Virus record (IMG/VR): IMGVR_UViG_3300042473_000468
Coordinates: 1-51,428 of that record
Direction: 5' to 3' (one strand)
Length of the DNA: 51,428 nucleotides
Source: a virus
In this document: positions 24,523 through 32,819 of the stretch, piece by piece
Position numbering within the stretch: the stretch's first letter is position 1
How the letters are laid out: every line of letters begins with the position of its first letter
Program-made: the position numbers and the translations under genes
The notes under the pieces: generated by a model
The model's input: only the letters and a program-made list of their open reading frames with translations
Told to the model about the DNA's origin: nothing
Database searches by the model: none

Positions 24523-24966
24523 ATGGGTTTAGATATGTATTTGACGGCAAAACGTTATTTGCCAGAATATAACAAAGAAGTTAAAGAAATGCGAGAATCA
24601 ATTACTGTCTCTATTGGTAGTCCATTTGGCACTGTTAATGAAGTGTCGGTGGAAGCTGGTTATTGGCGAAAAGCTAATGCCATTCATAAATGGTTTGTGA
24701 CTAATTGTCAAAACGGAATTGATGAATGTCAAGAAACTTATCTTACTCGTAAGAATATGGAATCATTGTTAGAAACGGTAAACACTGTGTTAGCCGATAA
24801 TAGTACTGCGGGCGAATTATTGCCTCCATCAGATGGATTCTTTTTCGGATCAACCGAAATTGATGAATATTATATTCAAGATTTAGAATATACAAAAGAA
24901 CTTTTAGAAAAGATTCTATCATCCGATCAAAAGGATTGGGATTTTTACTATCGTGCAAGTTGGTAA
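24523..24966 (+). CDS. MGLDMYL-type conserved phage protein, 147 aa
   Basis: Begins MGLDMYLTAKRYL and has VEAGYWRKANAIHKWFV, then LLPPSDGFFFGSTEIDEYY. This motif set is a family widespread in phages and some bacteria with no assigned function. Length and motif order look complete. It follows the previous gene by two bases, so co-expressed. Confidence 0.65.
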   Translation: MGLDMYLTAKRYLPEYNKEVKEMRESITVSIGSPFGTVNEVSVEAGYWRKANAIHKWFVTNCQNGIDECQETYLTRKNMESLLETVNTVLADNSTAGELLPPSDGFFFGSTEIDEYYIQDLEYTKELLEKILSSDQKDWDFYYRASW

Positions 24967-24987
24967 TTTAACTTAATAAGGAAATTT

Positions 24988-25218
24988 ATGAATTTAAAAG
25001 TAAAAGCGGGTTTAAAAACTCTAGCAGTATTCGGTGTTGCAATTGTATCTTCACTTGTGACTACATTGATTATTATGTATGTACCCCCAATGGTAATTGC
25101 CATGAGTTTATTGATTGTGGCACTAACTATTATATCTCATACAGTGTATAAGTATTTTCTTACAATTGGTGAAGTACAAGAAAAATTAAACACTCTAATT
25201 GGTAAATTGGAAAAATGA
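24988..25218 (+). CDS. small two-span membrane protein, 76 aa
   Basis: AAGGAAA precedes the ATG. Two hydrophobic spans (about 12-32 and 35-52) with a VPPM turn, then a short helical tail (IGEVQEKLNTLIGKLEK). Topology suggests a hairpin in the inner membrane. ATGA overlap with the next membrane peptide suggests a pair. Confidence 0.6.
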   Translation: MNLKVKAGLKTLAVFGVAIVSSLVTTLIIMYVPPMVIAMSLLIVALTIISHTVYKYFLTIGEVQEKLNTLIGKLEK

Positions 25219-25331
25219 AATCTCATCCGGCAAAACTCAGTTACGATATTGTTACTATAGTACTGATGTTTGTGGCTGAAAGTTTAATAATCGGACCTAT
25301 GATTTATTGTATTGTTCAGATTATTTCTTGA
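25215..25331 (+). CDS. 38-residue membrane peptide
   Basis: ATG at 25215 overlaps the previous TGA; the stop TGA lies within the TTGACA of the next promoter. YDIVTIVLMFVAESLIIGPM and the following residues form one span. Coupled with the preceding two-span protein. Function unknown. Confidence 0.5.
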   Translation: MKSHPAKLSYDIVTIVLMFVAESLIIGPMIYCIVQIIS

Positions 25332-25356
25332 CAATAAATCGATTATCGTCTATACT
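25328..25356 (+). promoter_or_regulatory. sigma70 promoter TTGACA-17-TATACT with ATAAATC extension
   Basis: TTGACAATAAATC and TATACT upstream of the MoxR-like gene; -35 overlaps the previous stop codon. Confidence 0.75.
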
Positions 25357-25391
25357 ATCTTTTCAATATTAATTTTAACGGAGTTTTCCAA

Positions 25392-26495
25392 ATGGCATCA
25401 AAACCAGAATCGTATACAGTAACCGCTGTACAGGCACGTAAAGCAATTTTACAATCATTTAAATCCAAACGCCCAACATTTATTTGGGGTCCACCAGGAA
25501 TTGGTAAATCAGAAATTGTAGAAGAAATCACTAAAGAACTTGGCGGACATTTGATTGATTTGCGTATGGCTCAAATGGAACCAACCGACATTCGTGGTAT
25601 TCCGTTTTATAACAAAGATTTAGGAAAAATGGATTGGGCACCTCCGATTGAATTGCCAGATGAAGAAATGGCTAGTAAATATAAACGTATTGTATTGTTT
25701 ATGGATGAAATGAATAGTGCCCCGCCAACGGTTCAAGCGGCAGCCTATCAATTGATTTTGAATCGCCGAATTGGTAAATATGTCTTGCCATCTAATGTTG
25801 ATCTGATTGCCGGTGGTAATCGTGAATCAGACAAGGGTGTTACTTATCGTATGCCAATGCCATTAGCCAATCGTTTCTTACATATTGAAATGCGGTCTGA
25901 CTTTAATACATGGCAAACATGGGCAGTTCTTAATGGTATTCATAAAGACGTTGTGTCATATTTGTCATTTGCCAAAAATGATTTGTACGATTTTGATGCA
26001 AAATCTTCTAGTCATGCATTTGCTACTCCTCGTAGTTGGGTATTTGTATCAGATATCTTGAAAGATTATGATGACAATAGTGATACTGATACATTATTTA
26101 CATTGGTTGCTGGTTGTGTAGGTGAGGGATTGGCCGCAAAATTTTCCGCTCATCGTAAAATTTCAGGTAAACTTCCAAATCCATCCGATATTTTGAATGG
26201 CATCGTAACAACATTAGATATTAAAGAAGTATCGGCTATGTATTCATTGACCATTAGTATGTGTTATGAAATGAAAGACATGATTGATAATAAACGAGTA
26301 TCGATCAAAGATTTCAATCCTATTTTTGATAATTTTCTGTCTTATATGATGACCAACTTTGAAACTGAATTGGTTATCTTGGGCGCCAAAATTGCTCTCA
26401 AGACATATAACTTGGATATGGATCCAACAAAACTCAAACATTTTGAGGAATTTCACAAGAAGTTTGGTAAATATGTATTGGATGCCGTTAAGTAA
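25392..26495 (+). CDS. MoxR-type AAA+ ATPase
   Basis: A 367-residue protein. Walker A GPPGIGKS near residues 34-41, Walker B IVLFMDEMN near 95-103, sensor-1 region DLIAGGNRESD, and arginine-finger candidates in PMPLANRFLH. MoxR ATPases act as chaperones that activate partner proteins bearing von Willebrand A domains. The next gene encodes just such a partner, so the two form a pair. GGAG precedes the ATG. Early promoter directly upstream, terminator directly downstream, and then a second promoter for the partner. Role in the phage life cycle unknown. Confidence 0.85.
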   Translation: MASKPESYTVTAVQARKAILQSFKSKRPTFIWGPPGIGKSEIVEEITKELGGHLIDLRMAQMEPTDIRGIPFYNKDLGKMDWAPPIELPDEEMASKYKRIVLFMDEMNSAPPTVQAAAYQLILNRRIGKYVLPSNVDLIAGGNRESDKGVTYRMPMPLANRFLHIEMRSDFNTWQTWAVLNGIHKDVVSYLSFAKNDLYDFDAKSSSHAFATPRSWVFVSDILKDYDDNSDTDTLFTLVAGCVGEGLAAKFSAHRKISGKLPNPSDILNGIVTTLDIKEVSAMYSLTISMCYEMKDMIDNKRVSIKDFNPIFDNFLSYMMTNFETELVILGAKIALKTYNLDMDPTKLKHFEEFHKKFGKYVLDAVK

Positions 26496-26522
26496 AATTT
26501 AAAATGGATGATGCCATTTAAG

Positions 26523-26551
26523 GGATAATGAATTTTCATTATCCTTTTTTT
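26523..26551 (+). terminator. rho-independent terminator after the MoxR gene
   Basis: GGATAATGAA and TTCATTATCC pair over 8-10 bp, followed by seven T. It separates the MoxR and VWA transcripts. Confidence 0.85.
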
Positions 26552-26555
26552 AAAC

Positions 26556-26584
26556 TTGACAATAAATCTATCATATGTTACAAT
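26556..26584 (+). promoter_or_regulatory. sigma70 promoter TTGACA-17-TACAAT with ATAAATC extension
   Basis: TTGACAATAAATC and TACAAT, four bases after the terminator's T-run; for the VWA gene at 26607. Confidence 0.75.
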
Positions 26585-26606
26585 ACAATATAAACTGGAG
26601 AATTTT

Positions 26607-27872
26607 ATGAGTGATGTAATTAATAAGTCCAAAAAGAAAAGTAAAAACAAAACTAATAAATTTGATAATCTTATTGGTGTTACAGATTCAAAAATTGATG
26701 ACCGTGCTCGTGATCTATTGATTACTGCTCGTGTTGGTTTGTTGATTCGTCATTCATTTTTTGGTAATTTGGCTACTCGTCTTAAATTAATAAATGCAGA
26801 TGAATGGTGTTCAACGGCAGCTACTGATGGACGTAATTTTTATTACAATAGTAAATTTATCTGTTTATTAAAACCAAAAGAAGTTGAATTTCTTGTTGGA
26901 CATGAAGTACTTCATGTTGTATATGATCATATGGGTCGGCGTGATAATCGTGATCCACAAATGTGGAACATTGCCAATGATTATGCAGTCAATGCCGATT
27001 TGAAACGTCATAAAGTTGGTGAATTTATTACCAGTGTTCCCTGTTTGTATGAAGCAAAATATGATGGTAAATATTCAGAATATATCTATGATGATTTAAT
27101 GAAAGATGTTACTAAGATTAATCTTGATGATCTTATTGACAAGATGTTAGATGAACATATGGATTCTGAAGATGATTCGGATGGTGAAGGTGAAGGTAAA
27201 GGACGTCCAAAGACAATGACTCAGGAAGAACGTGATGCTCTTCGTCAAGAAATTAAACAAAACATTATTAATGCCGCCAAAGGTGCTGAGGCCGGACAAT
27301 TACCAGCTGGCGTTAAACGATTATTGGATGATGTCACCAATCCAAAAATGCCATGGCGCGAATTAATTCAAACTAATTTAACATCATCTATTAAAACTGA
27401 TTATTCATTCTCTCGTCCTAATCGTCGCGGTTGGCACTTAGATGCTATTATGCCTGGAACAACTCCGGGTGAAGAAATTGATGTTGTTGTTGCTATTGAT
27501 ATGTCAGGTAGTATTAGTAATACACAAGCTCAAATGTTTCTCGGTGAAGTGTCGGGAATGATGCAAATGTTTGATGGTTTCAAAATTCATGTATTTTGTT
27601 TTGACACTAACATTTATAATCCTCAATCCTTTACTAGTGATAACTTGGATACTATGAGTGATTATGAACCTATGGGTGGTGGTGGAACTGACTTTACTGT
27701 AATTTTTGATTATCTTAAAGAACGTGGCGAAGATACCAAACGATTAATTGTATTTACTGATGGTATGCCATTTGGTTCGTGGGGTGATGAAGATTTTACA
27801 GACACAACTTGGATTATTCATGGCAATGACACTATCGTTCCTCCATTTGGGACACATGCATATTTTGATTGA
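26607..27872 (+). CDS. VWA-like protein with metallopeptidase-like N-terminal domain
   Basis: Start ATG 26607 (421 residues); the frame's earlier TTG lies inside the promoter. HEVLHVVYDHMGRR near residue 98 is an HExxH-type zinc motif, followed by NDYAVNADL, as in the putative metallopeptidase domain paired with DUF2201-type VWA proteins. The C-terminal part has VVVAIDMSGSIS (the metal-binding DxSxS of VWA domains) and GGGGTDF. An acidic linker (DSEDDSDGEGEGKG) lies between. Partner of the MoxR ATPase upstream. Such pairs remodel or mature target complexes. Confidence 0.8.
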   Translation: MSDVINKSKKKSKNKTNKFDNLIGVTDSKIDDRARDLLITARVGLLIRHSFFGNLATRLKLINADEWCSTAATDGRNFYYNSKFICLLKPKEVEFLVGHEVLHVVYDHMGRRDNRDPQMWNIANDYAVNADLKRHKVGEFITSVPCLYEAKYDGKYSEYIYDDLMKDVTKINLDDLIDKMLDEHMDSEDDSDGEGEGKGRPKTMTQEERDALRQEIKQNIINAAKGAEAGQLPAGVKRLLDDVTNPKMPWRELIQTNLTSSIKTDYSFSRPNRRGWHLDAIMPGTTPGEEIDVVVAIDMSGSISNTQAQMFLGEVSGMMQMFDGFKIHVFCFDTNIYNPQSFTSDNLDTMSDYEPMGGGGTDFTVIFDYLKERGEDTKRLIVFTDGMPFGSWGDEDFTDTTWIIHGNDTIVPPFGTHAYFD

Positions 27873-27873
27873 T

Positions 27874-27883
27874 TATAAATACT
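27874..27883 (+). promoter_or_regulatory. late promoter TATAAATACT
   Basis: A perfect T4 late -10 sequence TATAAATA followed by CT, six bases before the ATG at 27890. Predicts a leaderless mRNA. Confidence 0.6.
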
Positions 27884-27889
27884 ATTACT

Positions 27890-28723
27890 ATGATAGATTA
27901 TTCAACTCTTAATACTAAAGGATATCTTGTTATTTCCAATATTCTGAATATTGAAGATTTAGAATGGATACGAAATGATTATAAATCTATCAAACAGAGA
28001 TTTGAATCAGAAGGTGCCTCAAACAAAAACTACAAATTATTACTTGGAACTATTAAAGATAATTTATACAATCAATTAAAAGAACACTTGTATAACATTT
28101 CCAAATTAACCAATCTTAAAACTGATATGTTTTTTTCAAAACGTATTACGTATTTTGATTCATCGTTGATAAATTTTGACTGGCACATAGATCATGAAAC
28201 ATATTATAAGTATCAGCACACTAATAGTGTGCTGAATTTTTGGTTTCCGGTGGTTAAGTCAACGAGTACAACTAGCGGTCTTACAATTATACCTCATGAT
28301 GTTTTTCAAAGTCTTGCGCCAGATGTATTTGAAGAACGAATATTAAACAATGGGGCAAAAAGACTGCGAGTACAACAGAGAAAAACCGTATTGTACGACG
28401 ATGAAACTGGAGATGAGATCATATTAGATTTTGACATCAACGAATATGGTGTGACACCATCTGTTATGCCAGGTGATTTGCTATTACTAAAAGGAGACGT
28501 AATTCATCGTACTCAGAAATCAAGCGTAGACAGAGTGGCATTTAGTATCCGAGCAATTGACGGAGATGAGGTGTTAACAAAAGAGAAATTTTATAGCGGT
28601 TGCTCACGTAAAAAATTGATGATAAAAAATAATATCGGTGACTATACTGAGGTTGTTAACGCCTTTAATCAATATAATAGTATTACTATTAGAAGTTTGT
28701 TTAATTCTGATGTTATAAAATAA
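27890..28723 (+). CDS. PhyH-like 2-oxoglutarate/Fe(II) dioxygenase
   Basis: A 277-residue protein. ATG 27890 is chosen by spacing to the late promoter; a TTG-type start overlapping the previous stop codon is possible. Iron ligands: HxD in FDWHIDHE (about residue 99) and the distal His in GDVIHRTQ, with Arg in AFSIRAI for 2-oxoglutarate. SGLTIIPHDVF and GDLLLLKGD are typical of phytanoyl-CoA dioxygenase-like enzymes. It likely hydroxylates a metabolite, sugar or base. Its expression appears to be late, unlike the pair before it. Confidence 0.7.
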   Translation: MIDYSTLNTKGYLVISNILNIEDLEWIRNDYKSIKQRFESEGASNKNYKLLLGTIKDNLYNQLKEHLYNISKLTNLKTDMFFSKRITYFDSSLINFDWHIDHETYYKYQHTNSVLNFWFPVVKSTSTTSGLTIIPHDVFQSLAPDVFEERILNNGAKRLRVQQRKTVLYDDETGDEIILDFDINEYGVTPSVMPGDLLLLKGDVIHRTQKSSVDRVAFSIRAIDGDEVLTKEKFYSGCSRKKLMIKNNIGDYTEVVNAFNQYNSITIRSLFNSDVIK

Positions 28724-28748
28724 AAAAAATCGTCAACGTATCTCACTA

Positions 28749-28757
28749 CTAAATATT
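28749..28757 (+). promoter_or_regulatory. late-promoter-like motif CTAAATATT
   Basis: CTAAATATT upstream of the GTG at 28786, with TTAGGAGAG between. Confidence 0.4.
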
Positions 28758-28785
28758 ATTAATAACTCATTTTTAGGAGAGTATC

Positions 28786-29520
28786 GTGGCAAAATTTATC
28801 AAACACGTTGGAAAAATAGGGGATCGTAAAGTTGCTGTTGTTTTTAGACAAATTCCCGGTGAAGAACATATGGCTCTGGTCGTATATACGGAGTTACTTA
28901 ATCAAAATATTCATGACCCATTAATTTCATGTATTGACAGTGAATCTGCTCAACGAGAGGATAATCTTGCCGAGGCATTAAATAAGAATTATACTCGTGA
29001 TGGTAAAATTTTATTACAAGTTTTGCATCATGAAGGAATGATGAAAAAAGTTCAAACCGCTCAAGTCTTAATGACACCTGCTCCAAATCAAGCAATTAAA
29101 TTAAGTGAACTTAACAACATTTTAAATGAAATGTCCAAGGGTGAAGAGGCAGTTAAACGTTTACGTGAAATCGATGATAGTCGTGGATTACAAGATCCAA
29201 AAGATATTGCTCGTAGAATGCGCGACAGTACAAAACCAGCGGTAACTGCGACAAGTCCAGATGTATATGGTGATACAGATTTGGCTCAACAACGTCTTCA
29301 ACAGGCTCAAAAAATGGCCGCTGAAGCTCGTGGTTTATTGGCCGAAAGTGAAAGATTGGCACAAGAAGCATACGGTATGGATCCATCATTGAATCCAGTA
29401 CAACCAAAAGCTAAAAAGACTACTAAAAAGGCAACTGTTGAATTAACACCTCAACAAATCTTGGAATCCGCTACAGTTAAAAAGGCAGGACGCCCACGTA
29501 AGGCAACTGTAACAGGATAA
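28786..29520 (+). CDS. conserved T4-like phage protein, 244 aa
   Basis: GTG start with strong AGGAGAG. It begins MAKFIKHVGKIGDRKVAVVFRQIPGEEHMALVVY, contains KLSELNNILNEMSKGEEAVKRL, and has an Ala/Gln-rich helical part (AQQRLQQAQKMAAEARGLLAESERLAQEAYG), ending in a basic KKTTKKATVELTP...AGRPRK tail like an AT-hook. I recall relatives in marine T4-like phages, without a function. The AT-hook-like tail suggests DNA contact; this is inference. Confidence 0.6.
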   Translation: MAKFIKHVGKIGDRKVAVVFRQIPGEEHMALVVYTELLNQNIHDPLISCIDSESAQREDNLAEALNKNYTRDGKILLQVLHHEGMMKKVQTAQVLMTPAPNQAIKLSELNNILNEMSKGEEAVKRLREIDDSRGLQDPKDIARRMRDSTKPAVTATSPDVYGDTDLAQQRLQQAQKMAAEARGLLAESERLAQEAYGMDPSLNPVQPKAKKTTKKATVELTPQQILESATVKKAGRPRKATVTG

Positions 29521-29526
29521 TAATCA

Positions 29527-29826
29527 ATGTCGCCCGAAGTCTTCGCAAAGTGGGAACATATTGTAGACAGTGTTGAAAAAACAAAGATACCATTAGAGTT
29601 TATTAAAAAACTAGTTATCAAGTTGAACGGAAGACGCCAACGAACAATAAACATTAAATCTCTGTTCAATCAAGGTTTAGAAAGTGATGAGATTGAACAA
29701 GCTATTAGTCGTAAATTGGATGAATATGATGATGAAATGATTGGAATAGAATTTGTATTGGACATTGAAGGTATTGCAGAAATTGTTCAACCTGAAATTG
29801 ATGATCTATTAAAATCGGTCAAGTAA
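29527..29826 (+). CDS. hypothetical protein, 99 aa
   Basis: A helical protein (MSPEVFAKWEHIVDSVEKTKIPLEFIKKLVIKLNGRRQR), then an acidic second half. The Arg-rich GRRQRTIN segment may bind nucleic acid. Follows the previous gene by six bases. No family name recognised. Confidence 0.55.
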   Translation: MSPEVFAKWEHIVDSVEKTKIPLEFIKKLVIKLNGRRQRTINIKSLFNQGLESDEIEQAISRKLDEYDDEMIGIEFVLDIEGIAEIVQPEIDDLLKSVK

Positions 29827-29829
29827 AAG

Positions 29830-29858
29830 TTGACATATTGAAAACAGTATGTCATACT
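29830..29858 (+). promoter_or_regulatory. sigma70-like promoter TTGACA-17-CATACT
   Basis: TTGACA, 17-base spacer, CATACT; 19 bases before thyX. Confidence 0.5.
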
Positions 29859-29877
29859 CTAATTTTAGAGAACATTA

Positions 29878-30552
29878 ATGAAAGTAAAATTAATTAGTTA
29901 TTCACAACCAAGTCAAGAAGTCTTAGAAGAAGGCTTAAAAGACGCTCAAGACTTGGTTGCATTTTGCGCTAGAGTATCCAATCCAAGTAATCAAATGAAC
30001 ACTGAAACAAGTGAAAAGTTGATTAAGTATCTTATCAAACATAAACATTGGTCTCCAATGGAAATGGTTTCAGTATGTTTAGAAGTAGAAACCACTAGAG
30101 ATATTGGTCGTCAATTATTACGGCATCGTAGTTTTTCATTTCAAGAATTTTCACAACGTTATGCTGATCCAACAAAAGATTTAAGTTTTGTTGTTCGTGA
30201 AGCCAGACTTCAAGATACAAAAAATCGTCAAAATAGTATTGCACTAGATATGACTAACGATGATCAACGTCGCATTGCCTATCAATGGGAACAGGGTCAA
30301 TTAAATCTTACTAGACAAGCACAGGATTTATATGTCTGGGCAATATCAAAAGGTATTGCCAAAGAACAAGCACGTTCTGTGTTACCTGAAGGATTAACTA
30401 TGAGTAGATTGTATGTTAATGGTACTTTACGTAGTTGGATTCATTATATTGATGTTAGAGCCGATGAAAGCACACAACTTGAACATAGAGAAATTGCACT
30501 TGAATGTGCCAAAATTATTGCTAAAGTATTTCCATTAATATCTGATCTATGA
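29878..30552 (+). CDS. thyX: flavin-dependent thymidylate synthase ThyX
   Basis: A 224-residue protein. The ThyX signature RHRSFSFQEFSQRY at about residues 81-94 is intact (RHRx7S-type), and RADESTQLEHRE matches the C-terminal flavin/dUMP-binding segment. It makes dTMP from dUMP using FAD, NADPH and methylene-tetrahydrofolate, supplying DNA synthesis. Typical length. Own promoter upstream; ATGA overlap with the next gene. Confidence 0.93.
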   Translation: MKVKLISYSQPSQEVLEEGLKDAQDLVAFCARVSNPSNQMNTETSEKLIKYLIKHKHWSPMEMVSVCLEVETTRDIGRQLLRHRSFSFQEFSQRYADPTKDLSFVVREARLQDTKNRQNSIALDMTNDDQRRIAYQWEQGQLNLTRQAQDLYVWAISKGIAKEQARSVLPEGLTMSRLYVNGTLRSWIHYIDVRADESTQLEHREIALECAKIIAKVFPLISDL

Positions 30553-31514
30553 AAATATTAATAACTGGTGGGTGTGGATTTATTGGACATAATGTTGCTG
30601 CACAATTATCATCAAAAGGACATAATGTACGAATTGTTGATAACGAAACTGATTATGGAGTAATTTCATATGATGAAATTCAATACATTATGTCAGAGCG
30701 TAAAAAGAAAATCCCATCTTCTGTCATTACACATCTAATTGATATAGAAAGCGAAGTATTAAGATATGTATTTGATATGTTTCAACCAGATACTATTGTA
30801 CACTTAGCCAGTTTTCCTCGACAAAAAATAGTTAATAAAAATCCACAACAGGGTAGTAGAGTTATGTGTGAAGGACTACTTAACATTCTAGAACTATCAG
30901 TCAATCATCAAGTGTCAAAATTTGTTTATATCAGTAGTAGTATGATATACGGCAACTTTAATGACGATGTTAAAGAAGATGCCATTTGTGATCCCATGGG
31001 CCAATATGCCATAATGAAATACATGGGAGAAAAACTTGTTCAAGATTATAGTAGACGAAATCTACTAAATCATACTATTATTAGACCAAGTGCTGTATAT
31101 GGTGAATTAGATGTTGAAGATCGTGTAATTAGTAAGTTCATGTTAGCGGCTTTGAGAGATGAAACTCTTGAAGTTCGTGGAGAAAATGAACGATTGGATT
31201 TTACTTATGTTCAAGATGTAGTAGATGGAATTGTAGCCGCTACATTAAGTAACAATACTGAAAATAAAACATATAATATAACTAGAAGTAAATCAATATC
31301 TTTATTAGAGGCAGCAGAATTGATAGTTAAAATTGCTGGTAAAGGTACAGTAAATCTAATAGAACGAGATCATTCATTTCCAAGTCGTGGTTCATTAAAT
31401 ATTGATGCGGCTAAGAAAGATTTTGGATTTAATCCAGTGATTGATATTGATAATGGGTTTTCTTTGTATCATCACTGGATTACTAATAGTTCATATTGGA
31501 AAAATAATATATAA
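30549..31514 (+). CDS. NAD-dependent epimerase/dehydratase (extended SDR)
   Basis: A 321-residue protein. NAD-binding GGCGFIGHN at residues 7-15, a catalytic YAIMKYMGEK (YxxxK), ISSSMIYG serine strand and IIRPSAVYGELD. These are features of nucleotide-sugar epimerases/dehydratases such as GalE-like enzymes. It could feed sugar nucleotides to the glycosyltransferase-like genes at 1-3 kb. ATGA-coupled to thyX. Confidence 0.85.
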   Translation: MKILITGGCGFIGHNVAAQLSSKGHNVRIVDNETDYGVISYDEIQYIMSERKKKIPSSVITHLIDIESEVLRYVFDMFQPDTIVHLASFPRQKIVNKNPQQGSRVMCEGLLNILELSVNHQVSKFVYISSSMIYGNFNDDVKEDAICDPMGQYAIMKYMGEKLVQDYSRRNLLNHTIIRPSAVYGELDVEDRVISKFMLAALRDETLEVRGENERLDFTYVQDVVDGIVAATLSNNTENKTYNITRSKSISLLEAAELIVKIAGKGTVNLIERDHSFPSRGSLNIDAAKKDFGFNPVIDIDNGFSLYHHWITNSSYWKNNI

Positions 31515-32315
31515 TTATCTACATTTATCTCTTTTAGATTGAGTTAACTTACCAAAATCAACCTTCCATTCCCCACCAGCGGGTAATTCATTTGCATTTG
31601 ATGGAAAAAAGTAAACAACTCCAGATAATTTCATAATTTCTGAAACTGGGACACGAAATTTAGTTAAATCATTACCCAAGTTAGGATAAGGCGCTGTATG
31701 CGGGAATAACCATCCTGCTACGGATCCTGTGTTATTGTCAATTACTATTTTATAGTAGGCGTGTGGAACAATTACATTATTGCCAATTTTTTTATTGGTT
31801 GCATTATAAATTCCCCCAACATAGATAACAAATGGTCTATTATATTGAACGACCCATCCTCGAATACTAGTTTCCAACAATTTCCAAATACCACGATTTA
31901 ATGATCCTGCTTGTGGTATCATATTAGTCATTAAGAAACTTTCATATTCTACTTGTTGATCCCAACTTTGATCTCCATTTGGCACAGCATGACCCTTATC
32001 ATACCCAGTACTCACATAATCGTTTGGTGTAGCACCATTAGCAACACTTTTATCAGCGACAAAAGCATCGCTTCTGACCACACAACCAAGAGCATTTTGT
32101 GGATGTAAAGTATATGTAACATATTTTGGTAATTTTGATGTGGCATCATATCCAACAAAGTATCCTTGACGACAAATGGATTGAACCCCAGAAGTTTGTG
32201 GGAATCCATATGGTGTATGTGCAATACAGTTTTGAACTGGTTCTGGGACACGTTGATTCCATGCAAATACGTTAGTTGACATCAACATTGTTAATATGAT
32301 TAAATATTTTTTCAT
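31515..32315 (-). CDS. secreted DNA/RNA non-specific endonuclease (NUC1 type)
   Basis: A 266-residue protein. MKKYLIILTMLMSTNVFA is a signal peptide. The catalytic region reads STGYDKGHAVPNGDQSWD (DRGH variant, DKGH) and MTNMIPQAGSLNRGIWKLLE, with Asn in NRGxW for metal binding. Cysteines 28, 43, 77 and near the C-terminus may form disulfides in the periplasm. The enzyme should cut DNA or RNA outside the cytoplasm. Possible roles are scavenging nucleotides from debris or destroying DNA of superinfecting phages in the periplasm. It is minus-strand and abuts the epimerase stop. Confidence 0.85.
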   Translation of the reverse strand: MKKYLIILTMLMSTNVFAWNQRVPEPVQNCIAHTPYGFPQTSGVQSICRQGYFVGYDATSKLPKYVTYTLHPQNALGCVVRSDAFVADKSVANGATPNDYVSTGYDKGHAVPNGDQSWDQQVEYESFLMTNMIPQAGSLNRGIWKLLETSIRGWVVQYNRPFVIYVGGIYNATNKKIGNNVIVPHAYYKIVIDNNTGSVAGWLFPHTAPYPNLGNDLTKFRVPVSEIMKLSGVVYFFPSNANELPAGGEWKVDFGKLTQSKRDKCR

Positions 32316-32337
32316 AGATTTCTTCTTATTATTATGT

Positions 32338-32348
32338 CTTATTTATGG
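32338..32348 (-). promoter_or_regulatory. late-type promoter CCATAAATAAG (minus strand)
   Basis: On the minus strand CCATAAATAAG lies 22 bases before the nuclease ATG. It is divergent from the motif at 32359, ten bases away. Confidence 0.45.
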
Positions 32349-32358
32349 ATAGTATTAA

Positions 32359-32368
32359 GATAAATACT
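32359..32368 (+). promoter_or_regulatory. late-type promoter GATAAATACT
   Basis: GATAAATACT ends four bases before the ATG at 32373; same sequence as the minus-strand motif at 19927. Confidence 0.5.
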
Positions 32369-32372
32369 CTTT

Positions 32373-32807
32373 ATGAGATTAAATGAAATTGAACAATCAA
32401 AGAGTAAGATAGACGATCTTAAGAAATTTATTTCTTGGGCATGTGATCGTTTAGACATTGAAAATATGCCTACTGTCAAGTTTGGTACTGATTTATCTGA
32501 TGTAAAACAAAAAAGAACATTTGGAAGTACTAATAGTGATGGTCAAATATGGGTACATATTGTCAATAGAAACACGGCTGATACAATGCGAACATTATGT
32601 CATGAATTGATTCATCATAAACAATTTGAAATTGGTACGGCTTATGATGGAATGAATAAAGAACAAACACAATCAATTGAAGACGAGGCTAATGCTATCG
32701 CTGGACGAATGATGAGAGATTATGGTGCTGAACATGAAGAAATTTACGAATCTGTATCAATTTCTAAACATATACGTGATGCCATTAATGAAATAACAAT
32801 AAAATAA
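32373..32807 (+). CDS. small zinc metallopeptidase-like protein
   Basis: A 144-residue protein. HELIHHKQ at residues 77-84 is an HExxH zinc motif, followed by IEDEANAIAGRMMRDYG with the likely third ligand Glu. The start MRLNEIEQS is a looser version of the leader on nearby proteins (LNE could be a cut site). Such small peptidases are common in marine T4-like phages. It may be a virion or assembly protein; the target is unknown. Late-type promoter directly upstream, no ribosome site. Confidence 0.7.
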   Translation: MRLNEIEQSKSKIDDLKKFISWACDRLDIENMPTVKFGTDLSDVKQKRTFGSTNSDGQIWVHIVNRNTADTMRTLCHELIHHKQFEIGTAYDGMNKEQTQSIEDEANAIAGRMMRDYGAEHEEIYESVSISKHIRDAINEITIK

Positions 32808-32819
32808 CTGAGGTAAATC

